Positions 33,603-41,988 of a stretch of 64,000 nt of DNA are shown piece after piece. The notes beneath the pieces were generated by a model. It was not told where the DNA came from and did not search any database. It was given only the letters and a program-made list of their open reading frames with translations. The translations under genes and the position numbers were made by a program. Source of the DNA: Streptomyces ambofaciens ATCC 23877 (lineage in GTDB: Bacteria; Actinomycetota; Actinomycetes; Streptomycetales; Streptomycetaceae); NCBI RefSeq assembly GCF_001267885.1, contig NZ_CP012382.1:3025001-3089000 (forward strand). Direction: 5' to 3'. How positions within the stretch are numbered: the stretch's first letter is position 1; every line of letters starts with the position of its first letter.

Positions 33603-33697
33603 GTGCAACGAACTCCCTGGCGTGCGGTGGGCATGTGCGGAAGGCGCCGGAACCACGGCGTGCCGACGCCCCCCACCCTAATCAGGAGCCCCTCGGC

Positions 33698-34750
33698 TCA
33701 GTTCCCGGTGGCCGACTTCCAGGCGTCGATGTAGGAGGTCAGGTTCTTCTCGATGTCGGCCCAGTCGGGCTCGAAGACCTCGACGCCGTCCATCAGCTGG
33801 GTGAGCGCGATGGCGTTGGCGTCGGTGGCCTTGACGTCCTGGCGGGCCGCGAAGCCGCCGCCGATCTCGCTGACCTGCTGCTGGGCCTTCCGGCTCAGCA
33901 GGAAGTCCAGGAGCTTTTTGCCGTTCTCGCCGTGCGGGGCGTCGGTGACCAGGCCGGCGGCGTAGGGCAGGGCGAAGGTGGTGGGCCTGCCGCCCTCGCG
34001 GGCCGGGAACCAGATGCCGAGGTTCGGCATGGACTTGGACTGGGCGAAGTTCATCTGGACGTCGCCGTTGGCGACGAGGAGTTCGCCCTTGTCGACCTTG
34101 GGGGCGAGCTTGCCGGTGGAGGCGGACGGGCCGACGTTGTTGGCCTGGAGCTTCTTCAGGTACTCCATGGCGGGCTTCTCGCCGCCGAAGTCGTGCATGG
34201 CCTTGATGAGGACGGCGGTGCCGTCGCCGGCGACGCCGGGAGTGGAGTACTGGAGCTTGTTCTTGTACGTCGGATCGAGCAGGTCCTCCCAGGTGGCGGG
34301 GGCCTGCTTCAGTTCCTTCCTGTTCTGGATGAAGCCGAAGTAGTTGTTGACGACGGCGGTCCAGGTGCCGTTCGCCGCCTTGTCGGCGCCGCTGACCTGG
34401 TCGACGCCCTTCGGGGAGTACTTCTGGAGCAGGCCCTTGGTGTCGGCCTGCTGGATGAACGGCGGGAGGGTGACGAGCACGTCGGCCTGCGGGTTGCGCT
34501 TCTCGCGGGTGGCGCGCTGCACCATCTCGCCGGAGCCGCCCTCCACGTACTCGACCTTGATGCCGGTCTCCTTCTCGAAGTCCTCGAAGACCCGGTCGTA
34601 CCAGCCGTCGCCGTTCTCGCCCTTGAGGCCGTCGGCGCTGTAGACGGTGACGACGTTCTCGTCGGAGGCGGCGGAGGTGCCGGAGCAGGCGGACAGGGGC
34701 AGGGCGAGCACGGCGAGGGCGGCGAGCGGCCTGAGGGTGTTCCTGGGCAT
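33698..34750 (-). CDS. phnS: Aminophosphonate ABC transporter substrate-binding lipoprotein (PhnS-type)
   Basis: 350 residues. Lipoprotein signal LAALAVLALPLSAC, then a family 1/ferric-type binding fold: VVTVYSADGLKGENGDGWYDRVFEDFEKETGIKV. The 2-aminoethylphosphonate class assignment follows from its sequence style and its place at the end of an operon with a phosphonatase-like hydrolase and an HpnW-type oxidase. It is separated by 42 bp from the permease before it. The ligand may be a relative of 2-aminoethylphosphonate. Confidence 0.83.
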   Translation of the reverse strand: MPRNTLRPLAALAVLALPLSACSGTSAASDENVVTVYSADGLKGENGDGWYDRVFEDFEKETGIKVEYVEGGSGEMVQRATREKRNPQADVLVTLPPFIQQADTKGLLQKYSPKGVDQVSGADKAANGTWTAVVNNYFGFIQNRKELKQAPATWEDLLDPTYKNKLQYSTPGVAGDGTAVLIKAMHDFGGEKPAMEYLKKLQANNVGPSASTGKLAPKVDKGELLVANGDVQMNFAQSKSMPNLGIWFPAREGGRPTTFALPYAAGLVTDAPHGENGKKLLDFLLSRKAQQQVSEIGGGFAARQDVKATDANAIALTQLMDGVEVFEPDWADIEKNLTSYIDAWKSATGN

Positions 34751-34792
34751 GGCGAGGTGCACTCCTTGCGTGGCGGGGGCGGAAGCGGGTGA

Positions 34793-35590
34793 TTACCGGT
34801 AGGAGGCTCGGGTGCGGATCCGGGAGACGGCGAACAGCACCAGCAGGGTCGCCGCCATCAGGACCACGGCGACGGCGGAGCCGGTGAACAGGGCGCCGCG
34901 GTCGGTGGCGGCGTAGATCAGCACCGGCAGCGGGGTCCAGTCGGGCGGGTAGAGCATCATCGTGGCGCTCAGCTCGCCCATGGACAGGGCGAAGCAGAGG
35001 CCGGCGGCGGCGGTCAGGGACGGCAGCAGCAGCGGCAGCCGCACCCGCCACAGCACGTACGCCGGGGAGGCGCCGAGGGAGGCCGCGGCCTGTTCGTAGG
35101 CGGGGTCGAGGCGGGTGATCGCCGCCGACACGGACTGGTAGGCGAAGGCGGTGACCAGCACCGAGTGGGCGATGATCACGATCCAGCGGGTGCCGTTGAG
35201 CAGCATCGGCGGCTGGGAGAAGGCCACCAGGGTCGCGAGACCGACGACGACCGAGGGCACGGCGACCGGCAGCACGAACAGGGCGTCGAGCACCTTGCGG
35301 TACCGCGTCCGGAGCGCCGCCGCCGCGAGCGCCGCCCAGGTGCCGGCGGCCAGGGCCAGCAGACTGGCGGTGAGGGCGGTGACCAGGCTGGTGGTGAGCG
35401 CCTGGAGGGCCTCGCCCCGGGTCGCCGCCTCGTAGTGGGCGGTGGTGAAGCCGGAGGGCAGGACGCTGGACCAGTGGGTGGCGAACGAGGCGGCGAGGAC
35501 GACGAGGAGCGGAAGGGCGAACAGGGGCAGGAAGAGGAGGAGGAAGAGGGCCCACACGACCCACCTCGCCCTGCGGTCATGCACCAGCAC
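34793..35590 (-). CDS. phnV: Aminophosphonate ABC transporter permease (PhnV-type)
   Basis: 265 residues with six predicted membrane helices and EAA loop QAAASLGASPAYVLWRVRLPLLLPS. GTG start at 35590 overlaps the end of the first permease by 14 bp. Partners with that permease as a heterodimer. Family: 2-aminoethylphosphonate/ferric-type inner-membrane permeases. Confidence 0.85.
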   Translation of the reverse strand: MLVHDRRARWVVWALFLLLFLPLFALPLLVVLAASFATHWSSVLPSGFTTAHYEAATRGEALQALTTSLVTALTASLLALAAGTWAALAAAALRTRYRKVLDALFVLPVAVPSVVVGLATLVAFSQPPMLLNGTRWIVIIAHSVLVTAFAYQSVSAAITRLDPAYEQAAASLGASPAYVLWRVRLPLLLPSLTAAAGLCFALSMGELSATMMLYPPDWTPLPVLIYAATDRGALFTGSAVAVVLMAATLLVLFAVSRIRTRASYR

Positions 35591-36491
35591 GGCGGCTCAC
35601 CACCCGGTAGAGGCCGTAGAGGCCGACGGAGATCAGGACGTTGACGACGGCGACCACGCAGGCGCCCGGGTAGTCGGACTCCAGGATCGCCTTGCCGTAG
35701 ATCATCGTCGGCAGCGTGGTGACGCCCTTGGCGCCGGTGAAGAGCACGATGCCGAACTCGTTCAGGCACAGGACGAGGACCAGGCTGCCGCCGGCCGCGA
35801 GGGCGGGCAGCGCCTCCGGCAGGATGATCCGCCGGATGATGCGGGGCGCGCGGGCGCCCAGCGAACTGGCGGCCTCCAGCTGCCCGGTGTCCAGCTGCGA
35901 GAAGGCGGCGAGCAGCGGGCGCATCACGAACGGCGTGAAGTACGTGATCTCCGCCAGCAGCACGCCCCAGGGCGTGGTGAGGAACTGGAAGGGCCCCTCG
36001 GCGGCGCCCGTGACGTCGGTCCACGCGCCGTTGGCCATGCCGACCGTGCCGTAGACGAACAGCAGGGCGAGCGTGATCAGGAAGGACGGGAAGGACAGGA
36101 AGACGTCGATGAGGCGGGCCACCGCCTTCGCCCCCGGGAACGGCACGAAGGCGATGACCAGCGCGAGCACGAACCCGAGCACCAGGCAGCCGACGGTGGC
36201 GGCCACCGCCAGCCACACGGTGGTCCACAGCGCCTCGCGGAACGCCCCCGACGCGAACACGTCGGCGTACGGCTCCAGGGAGGTGCCGCCGGTGTCGGGC
36301 CGGAAGGACTGCTGGGCGACGAGGGCGAGGGGGTAGAGGAAGACGAGGGCGAGCAGGGCCACCGGGGGCAGCGCCCACAGGAGCGCCCCGGTGGGGCGGG
36401 GGGCCGGGCCGGCCGTGCCGGGTGCGGGGCCCGCGCGGCGCGGGCGGGACCGGCCGGGGTCGGTCCGCGGCTTCTCGGCGACCTCAGTCAT
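35577..36491 (-). CDS. phnU: Aminophosphonate ABC transporter permease (PhnU-type)
   Basis: 304 residues. A Pro/Arg-rich cytosolic start (about 1-35), six membrane helices and EAA loop EAASSLGARAPRIIRRIILPEALPA. Its ATG overlaps the ATPase stop by 8 bp. Second half of the transport channel with PhnV. Confidence 0.87.
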   Translation of the reverse strand: MTEVAEKPRTDPGRSRPRRAGPAPGTAGPAPRPTGALLWALPPVALLALVFLYPLALVAQQSFRPDTGGTSLEPYADVFASGAFREALWTTVWLAVAATVGCLVLGFVLALVIAFVPFPGAKAVARLIDVFLSFPSFLITLALLFVYGTVGMANGAWTDVTGAAEGPFQFLTTPWGVLLAEITYFTPFVMRPLLAAFSQLDTGQLEAASSLGARAPRIIRRIILPEALPALAAGGSLVLVLCLNEFGIVLFTGAKGVTTLPTMIYGKAILESDYPGACVVAVVNVLISVGLYGLYRVVSRRAGA

Positions 36492-37551
36492 GGTGCACCC
36501 CGGCGGGCAGCAGGACGGCGTCGTCGGGCGCGAAGTGCACGGTGACCTCGTCGCCGTGGGCGGGCGGGTTCCGCAGTTCGCGGAGGTCGGCCATGACGCG
36601 GTGGCCGGTGACGTCGACGTAGACGCGGTGGGTGGCGCCGCGCCACTGGATCTCCCCCACCGTCCCGGTGAGCCGGTTGGGGCCGTCGCCGTCGCCGAGC
36701 CCGACGAGGTGCGGGCGTACGCACAGGGTCGCCGTCGCCCCCGGGGCGGCGCCCGCCGTGTCGACCTCGATCTCCGCGTCCCCGAAGGACACTCCCCGGG
36801 TCCCGACGGTCACGGGGAGCAGGTTCGCCCCGCCCACGAAGGACGCCGTGAACGCGTCGGCCGGCGCCCGGTACAGCTCCCTCGGCGTCCCGCACGCGCG
36901 CAGCCTCGCCTTGTCCATCACCGCGATCCGGTCGGCGAGGGTGAGGGCCTCCACCTGGTCGTGGGTGACGTACAGGAGGGACACGTCGGGCAGTTCGCGG
37001 TGCAGGCGGGCCAGTTCGGCGAGCATCCCGGAGCGGAGCTGGGCGTCGAGCGCGGAGAGCGGTTCGTCCAGGAGCAGGACGTCGGGGCGGATGGCGAGGG
37101 CGCGGGCGATGGCGACGCGCTGCTGCTGGCCGCCGGAGAGTTCGCGCGGGTAGCGGCGGGCGTAGGCGCCCATGCCGGTCATCTCCAGCGCCTCGGTGAC
37201 GCGGACGCGGATCTCCGCCCTGGGCACCTTGCGGGCCTTCAGGCCGAAGGCGACGTTGTCCTCCACCCGCATGTGCGGGAACAGGGCGTACTGCTGGACG
37301 ACCATGCCGATGCCGCGCCGGTGCGGGGGCAGGCCGGTGACGTCGCGGTCACCGAGGAACACCCGCCCCGAGGCGGGCCGTACGAACCCGGCGACCGCCC
37401 GCAGCGCGGTGGTCTTGCCGGATCCGGACGGCCCGAGCAGCGCCATGACCTCGCCCGGTTCGACGGTGAGGTCGAGGGCGTCCAGGACGACGTTGCCGTC
37501 GTAGGCGACGGTGACCGAGTCGAAGCGGATGCCGCTGCTGGTGGTGCTCAT
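36484..37551 (-). CDS. phnT: Aminophosphonate ABC transporter ATP-binding protein (PhnT-type)
   Basis: 355 residues: nucleotide-binding domain with Walker A LGPSGSGKTT, signature LSGGQQQR, Walker B LLLDEPLSALD and H loop VTHDQ, then a C-terminal TOBE domain (RPHLVGLGDG...VTVHFAPDDAVLLP). Such CysA/PotA-like ATPases energise uptake and the TOBE part often senses substrate. Start ATG overlaps the stop of the hydrolase gene (ATGA). Confidence 0.88.
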   Translation of the reverse strand: MSTTSSGIRFDSVTVAYDGNVVLDALDLTVEPGEVMALLGPSGSGKTTALRAVAGFVRPASGRVFLGDRDVTGLPPHRRGIGMVVQQYALFPHMRVEDNVAFGLKARKVPRAEIRVRVTEALEMTGMGAYARRYPRELSGGQQQRVAIARALAIRPDVLLLDEPLSALDAQLRSGMLAELARLHRELPDVSLLYVTHDQVEALTLADRIAVMDKARLRACGTPRELYRAPADAFTASFVGGANLLPVTVGTRGVSFGDAEIEVDTAGAAPGATATLCVRPHLVGLGDGDGPNRLTGTVGEIQWRGATHRVYVDVTGHRVMADLRELRNPPAHGDEVTVHFAPDDAVLLPAGVHHD

Positions 37552-38267
37552 CGGCCGGCCGCTCCCCGCAGGAGGGCGGGCAGGCCGGCGACGGAGTCCA
37601 GCACGTGACCGGCGCCCGCCTCGCGGAAGGCGTCGTCGCCGTGCGCCCCGGTGCGCACCCCGGCGACCAGGCCGGCGCCGGCGCGGACACCGCTGAGGAC
37701 GTCGTACGAGGTGTCGCCGACGACGGCGACCTGGTGGACGGCGTCGGCGGCCTTGGTGCGCAGGAAGGCCTCCAGCACCATGTCCGGGTACGGTCGTCCG
37801 CGCCCGCCCGCGTCGGCGGGGCACAGAGTGAGCGGCACCAGGTCCCGCCAGCCGAGCGCGCCGAGGATGGCGTCCTGGGTGACGCGGGCGAAGCCGGTGG
37901 TGAGGACGACGGTGCGGCCGTCGGCCGTCAGCTCCTCGACGGCCTCGCGGGCGCCGGGGACCGGGGCGATCAGACCGCCGTCGACGAGTTCGCCGTACGC
38001 CTTCTCGAAGGCGGCGTTGGCCTGCCGGGCGCGGTCCTCGGCGCCGAACAGGTGCCGGAAGACGGAGATCTTGGACTCGCCCATGGTGGCGCGGACGTAG
38101 GCGAGTTTCTCGGCGTGGTCCGGGGTGCCCGGCTCGACGCCGAGCTCGCGGGCGGCGGTGTCGAAGGCGCGCTCGACGAGGCCGCCGTCGGCGACGGTGG
38201 TGCCGGCCATGTCGAGGACGACGAGGCGGATGTCCTCGGTGGTGTCTGCGGGGGTCACGTGGGTCAT
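37548..38267 (-). CDS. Phosphonatase-like HAD hydrolase (PhnX-like)
   Basis: 239 residues. Motif I LVVLDMAGTTVADGG has the D-x-A-G-T form of phosphonoacetaldehyde hydrolase, with MGESKISVFRHLFG in the cap and GDTSYDVLSGVRAGAG as motif IV. The active-site lysine of true phosphonatase cap domains is not certain. It belongs to the phosphonatase-like family that occurs with the HpnW-type oxidase rather than with the PhnW transaminase, so it probably cleaves the C-P bond of a substituted phosphonoacetaldehyde. Coupled with phnT by ATGA. Confidence 0.83.
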   Translation of the reverse strand: MTHVTPADTTEDIRLVVLDMAGTTVADGGLVERAFDTAARELGVEPGTPDHAEKLAYVRATMGESKISVFRHLFGAEDRARQANAAFEKAYGELVDGGLIAPVPGAREAVEELTADGRTVVLTTGFARVTQDAILGALGWRDLVPLTLCPADAGGRGRPYPDMVLEAFLRTKAADAVHQVAVVGDTSYDVLSGVRAGAGLVAGVRTGAHGDDAFREAGAGHVLDSVAGLPALLRGAAGR

Positions 38268-38272
38268 GTGTG

Positions 38273-39397
38273 TCACCAGCCCAATTCGTTCGCGGTGGTC
38301 TCGGCTATCGCGGGTGAGCAGGTCATGCCGCGCCCGCCGGGCCCGGTGACCAGCCACACGCCGTCGCGCACCCGCTGCCGGTGCACGACCCGGCTCGTGT
38401 CGGTGCACTGCGCGTACACCCCGGCCCAGCGGCGGCGGATCCTCGGCAGCGGACGGCCGAGGAGGGACTCGACGACGCCGGTGAGGTGCTCGTAGGGGTC
38501 TTCGAGGGTGTCGAAGGCGAAGGGGTGCTCGTACTCGTGGGTGTCGCCGATGGTCAGGCCGCCGTCGGCGCGCTGCACCATCAGCAGCTGCATCCTGTGC
38601 TCCGCGGCCGTGGCGGGCTGCGGCTGCCGCGCGTTCAGCTCGTCCAGGGCGGGCGAGCCGTAGGCGGGGTAGTAGCGGAAGCTGTCGGCGTCGGCGACCG
38701 AGGTGGTCAGCGGTTCACCGAGCGGGTCGGTCTGCATCATCTGGAGGCGGACCCGGCGCACCGGCAGGTCGGGCCCGGCCAGCTCGCGCACCAGGCCGCC
38801 GAGCCAGGCGCCGGTGCACAGGACGACGACGTCGCCGGTGTGCGTGTCGCCGTGGTCGTCGCGGACGGCGCGCTCGCCGACGACGTCGCGGACCTCGCGG
38901 CCGGGCAGGAAGGTGTACTTCGGGGACTTCCCCAGCTCGGCGCGCAGGGCGAGCTGGGCGGTGCGCGGTTCGACGGCCGCGTCGCGCTCGCAGTACAGCG
39001 CGGCGTCGAAGTCACCGCGCAGGGCGGGGTTCACGGCGCGGGCCTCACCGGGGGTGAGGAGCTTGTGGCCGCGGGCCGCGGCGTCCGGGCGGGCGACGGC
39101 CGCCTCGGCGACGGCGCGTTCCAGGTCGCCGCGCAGCGGGGTCAGGGAGCCGTTGGGGCGGAAGCCCAGCGCCGGTACCCGGCCGCCGATCTCCTCCCAC
39201 AGCTCCCGGGCCCGCAGCGCGGTCTCCAGTTCCTCGCCGCCCGCGCGGCCACTGACCCAGATCTGGCCGAAATTGCGCAGTGAGGCGCCGCGGGCCTCGG
39301 TCTCGCGCTCGATCTGGACGACCTCGTGGCCGCGGTTCACTGCGTGCCAGGCGTGCATGGTGCCCACCACGCCGGCTCCTACGACTATCACTCTCAC
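38273..39397 (-). CDS. FAD-dependent oxidoreductase, HpnW-type (aminophosphonate oxidase)
   Basis: 374 residues. N-terminal FAD site VIVVGAGVVGTMHAWHAVNRGHEVVQIE, DAO-type body and C-terminal GVWLVTGPGGRGMTCSPAIAE. It is the family found beside phosphonatase-like hydrolases and proposed to deaminate an aminophosphonate oxidatively, replacing a transaminase. GTG 39397 with AAGGAG 10 bp upstream begins the operon; the hydrolase follows 5 bp after its stop. The promoter region 39398-39529 has direct repeats suited to the divergent-side GntR regulator. Confidence 0.85.
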   Translation of the reverse strand: MRVIVVGAGVVGTMHAWHAVNRGHEVVQIERETEARGASLRNFGQIWVSGRAGGEELETALRARELWEEIGGRVPALGFRPNGSLTPLRGDLERAVAEAAVARPDAAARGHKLLTPGEARAVNPALRGDFDAALYCERDAAVEPRTAQLALRAELGKSPKYTFLPGREVRDVVGERAVRDDHGDTHTGDVVVLCTGAWLGGLVRELAGPDLPVRRVRLQMMQTDPLGEPLTTSVADADSFRYYPAYGSPALDELNARQPQPATAAEHRMQLLMVQRADGGLTIGDTHEYEHPFAFDTLEDPYEHLTGVVESLLGRPLPRIRRRWAGVYAQCTDTSRVVHRQRVRDGVWLVTGPGGRGMTCSPAIAETTANELGW

Positions 39398-39483
39398 GAC
39401 CGCCACACTCCTTGTCATCGGGGAACCGGAGGAATCCGGCCGACAACGAGAGCGTGAACCGGGCATCACGTTTGGGCTAGACC

Positions 39484-39501
39484 CGTTATCTCTTCGTTAT
39501 C
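39484..39501. promoter_or_regulatory. CGTTATC direct repeats, candidate GntR operator
   Basis: CGTTATC occurs at 39484-39490 and again at 39495-39501, 11 bp apart (one helical turn), in the 132-bp gap between the GntR gene end and the aminophosphonate operon start. A good candidate for the site through which the GntR regulator controls the operon. Confidence 0.45.
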
Positions 39502-39529
39502 AAAGCGGGGTGGATCGTAGGGGCGTTTT

Positions 39530-40285
39530 TCAGCCGCGCAGGTGGGTGGTGAAGGAGAAGCGGTCGCCCCGGTAAAGGGTGCGCACCCGCTCCAGCGGGC
39601 CACCCTCCGCGTCCCGGGAGACGCGGTGGATGAGCAGCATCGGGAGGGCCGGCGGGGTGCCGATCAGCAGGGCCTCGCGCGGGGTGGCGAGGACGGTCTC
39701 GATGCGCTCGTCGGCGTCCCCGAAGGCGATGCCCTGCCCGGCGAGGTGGGCGTAGAAGGACGAGTCCGGGTCGAAGGCGGTGTCCAGGTCGGGGAGGCGG
39801 GCCACGGAGACGTAGGTGCTCTCCAGGCCGACCCGCTCGTCGTCCGCGAGCAGCACGCGCTCCAGGTGCCAGACGGGTTCCCCGCGGGTGAGGCCGGTCT
39901 CGGCGGCGAGCGCTTCGGGGCAGGGGAAGCGGTCCAGGGTGACGAGTGCGCGGCCGGGGGTACGGCCCTGGCGCCGGACGCCCTCGGTGTAGCTGGCCAG
40001 GGACAGCGGCTGCTCCAGCTTGGGGCCCGCGACCACGGTGCCGCGCCCCTGCCGGCGCAGCTTGCCCTCCAGCACGAGCTCGCGCAGGGCCTGCCGCACG
40101 GTCTCGCGGGCGACCTCGTACCGCTCGGAGAGGTCCCGCTCGGTGGGGATGGCGCCGCCCTCCCCCAGCTCGCCGACCAGACGGTCGATCCGCGCCTTGA
40201 CGGCGTAGTACTTCGGCACACGGCCGTGCTCGGGAATCCCGGAGCGGACGGGGGCGCCCGGGGCCTGGTCGTTCGGGTAGTCCAC
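39530..40285 (-). CDS. GntR/HutC-family transcriptional regulator of the aminophosphonate locus
   Basis: About 251 residues: winged helix (KYYAVKARIDRLVGELGEGGAIPTERDLSERYEVARETVRQALRELVLEGKLRRQGRGTVV) and UTRA effector domain (ending RVRTLYRGDRFSFTTHLRG). GTG 40285 is the most sensible start; frames further upstream run into the tandem repeat and would give an Arg/Thr/Pro-rich artefact. It is directly upstream of the HpnW operon on the same strand, so it very likely controls it, responding to an imported phosphonate. Confidence 0.85.
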   Translation of the reverse strand: MDYPNDQAPGAPVRSGIPEHGRVPKYYAVKARIDRLVGELGEGGAIPTERDLSERYEVARETVRQALRELVLEGKLRRQGRGTVVAGPKLEQPLSLASYTEGVRRQGRTPGRALVTLDRFPCPEALAAETGLTRGEPVWHLERVLLADDERVGLESTYVSVARLPDLDTAFDPDSSFYAHLAGQGIAFGDADERIETVLATPREALLIGTPPALPMLLIHRVSRDAEGGPLERVRTLYRGDRFSFTTHLRG

Positions 40286-40319
40286 GCAGGGATGGTCGCA
40301 GACGGGGGCCCGCCGCCGG

Positions 40320-40605
40320 CTACGGGGCGGGGGGTGCGGGGCGGTGCGGGGGCGGGGGCGGTGTGGGTGCGGTGCGGGGGCGGGTGCAGGTGCGGTGCGG
40401 TGCGGATGCGCTGCGCCTGCGGGGGCGGGTGCAGGTGCGGTGCGGTGCGGATGCGCTGCGCCTGCGGGGGCGGGTGCAGGTGCGGTGCGGTGCGGATGGG
40501 CTGCGCCTGCGGGTGCGGGGGCGGGTGCAGGTGCGGTGCGGATGCGCTGCGGGTGCGCTGCGGGTGCGGATGCGCTGCGGGTGCAGGTGCGGTGCGGGTC
40601 AGCGG
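40320..40605. repeat. 45-bp minisatellite (G-rich tandem repeat)
   Basis: Three head-to-tail 45-bp units at 40374-40418, 40419-40463 and 40464-40508 are identical except for one base in the third; degenerate copies extend to both sides. Each unit is built from GGTGCG-type hexamers plus GCGCTGCGCCT. It fills the 313-bp gap between the GntR start and the end of the LAXTG protein gene. The period is divisible by three, but no start codon or codon bias supports translation. Confidence 0.9.
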
Positions 40606-41702
40606 CGTCTGCGGGCGAGCAGTACGGCCCCGCCGCCGGCGGCGACGAGCAGAGCGGCGGCTCCCGCGGCCACGCCCGTCCGGCCCGGCCCGGTGCCGGC
40701 GAGCTCGTCGGCGTGCGGGGGGTCGGCGAGCTGCCCGTCCCGGGCGTCGGCGGCCTGGCCATCCCGGTCGCCGGCGCTCCGGTCGTCCGGGCCGTCCGTG
40801 CCCTGATCCTGGTCCGTGCCCTGGTCCTGGTCCGTGCCCTGGTCCTGGCCCTGGTCCGCGCCCCGGTCCGCGCCCCGGTCCTGGTCCTGGTCCTGCGGGA
40901 CGCCGGTGGCCGTACTCGGGCCGTCCGGGGCACCGGGGTCCCGGGCGTCCGGAGTGGCGGCGCCGGAAGGTGACGCGGGGTCGGCGCTCCGGCCGGTGGC
41001 CGACTCGTCGGCGGGCGCGCTCGACCGGATGCGGAAGCGGTAGTCGTTCGACTGGCCGATCCAGTCGCCGTCGCCGCCCCGGCGCTGGACCACGGCCGCG
41101 TTGGCGGTCACCTCGTTGGCCACCGCGTCCGAGGTGAGCGCGAGCCGCACCCTGACGCTGAGCGTCTTGCCGGGGCCGACGGTGAAACCGGGGAAGTCGG
41201 GGAGGCCGGCCCCCTCACCGGCCTCGCCGGCACCCTCTCCCTCGCCGGCACCCTCTCCCTCGGTAGCCGTCCCACCGCCGGAGGCGTCCTCACCGAACAC
41301 GCCGATCAGCTCGTCCCGGTCGGTCGGCTCGAACGCCACGGGACGCGGCCGCTTCCCCTCGTAGAACTCCAGGCGGGGCTGCGACGGCGTCAGGGCCCGC
41401 TTCTCGTCGACCAGGACGATGACCGGGTGGATGCCCTCGCAGGTCCGGGAAGTGGTGTTGGTCAGGTCCAGGTACCAGGTGCCGTAGCCGCCCCCGGCCT
41501 CGAAGCCACTGGGGCCGCCGTGGATGCGGGTGGTGAGGGGGAAGGTGTGGTCGTCGGGGGCCGTGCACGCGGGCAACGGCGCCTGAGGGTCCGCGTGGGC
41601 GGACGCCCGTGGGTCCGCGTGCGCGGGGACGGCCGACGCGGAGGCGGCGAGGAGGGCGGCTGTCGCCACCAGGCAGGGGGACGTGGACGTGAACAGTCGC
41701 AT
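40599..41702 (-). CDS. LAXTG-anchored cell-surface protein
   Basis: 367 residues. Signal peptide (MRLFTSTSPCLVATAALLAASASAVPAHA), a beta-rich domain (about 45-235) with two cysteines (PACTAP, SRTCEG) interrupted by a Gly/Glu repeat, an Asp/Gln-rich spacer (GTDQDQGTDQDQGTDGP) and a sorting signal LAGTG followed by a hydrophobic helix and RRRR. LAXTG is the class E sortase motif of Streptomyces, so it should be covalently fixed to peptidoglycan. The spacer is coded by short tandem repeats and ends next to the 45-bp minisatellite. Function of the exposed domain unknown. Start could be GTG 41708. Confidence 0.83.
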   Translation of the reverse strand: MRLFTSTSPCLVATAALLAASASAVPAHADPRASAHADPQAPLPACTAPDDHTFPLTTRIHGGPSGFEAGGGYGTWYLDLTNTTSRTCEGIHPVIVLVDEKRALTPSQPRLEFYEGKRPRPVAFEPTDRDELIGVFGEDASGGGTATEGEGAGEGEGAGEAGEGAGLPDFPGFTVGPGKTLSVRVRLALTSDAVANEVTANAAVVQRRGGDGDWIGQSNDYRFRIRSSAPADESATGRSADPASPSGAATPDARDPGAPDGPSTATGVPQDQDQDRGADRGADQGQDQGTDQDQGTDQDQGTDGPDDRSAGDRDGQAADARDGQLADPPHADELAGTGPGRTGVAAGAAALLVAAGGGAVLLARRRR

Positions 41703-41902
41703 AAACACATGAGCGTGCCGGTGGTGCGCGGCTTCGGGCACCGCCATTCGGGCCACGCCCCCCGGACGGAGCACAGACGCCCCTCGTTCGGCGGTCGCAC
41801 CGACAAGGAGAGCGCACCGACTCCGCACCGTTTGCGCCAAGCGGCACCAAAGTGGCGCGATCGCGCGTTGCCGCTCCGCTCCGGGAGTCGCAGCCTGAGG
41901 GG

Positions 41903-41916
41903 CGGGAGCGCTCCCA
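41903..41916. promoter_or_regulatory. CebR operator-like site
   Basis: CGGGAGCGCTCCCA matches 13 of 14 bases of the CebR box TGGGAGCGCTCCCA, including the whole 12-bp palindrome. It lies 73 bp upstream of the CBM2-linked sugar dehydrogenase. CebR is the cellobiose-sensing LacI repressor of the Streptomyces cellulolytic genes. Confidence 0.75.
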
Positions 41917-41988
41917 CACCACCGGCGCCCCCAGGCCCTCACGCCACCCCGCCCCCTCCCCGCACAGGGAGAGAAGGACAAGAGGCCC

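Noticed and set aside
40374..40508. CRISPR array suggested by regular 45-bp repeats
   Set aside because: The units are contiguous with no unique spacers; this is a minisatellite, and no cas gene is present.
39530..40933. 467-residue version of the GntR regulator
   Set aside because: The extra N-terminus is an Arg/Thr/Ala-Pro-His repeat translated from the minisatellite and the antisense of the LAXTG gene.
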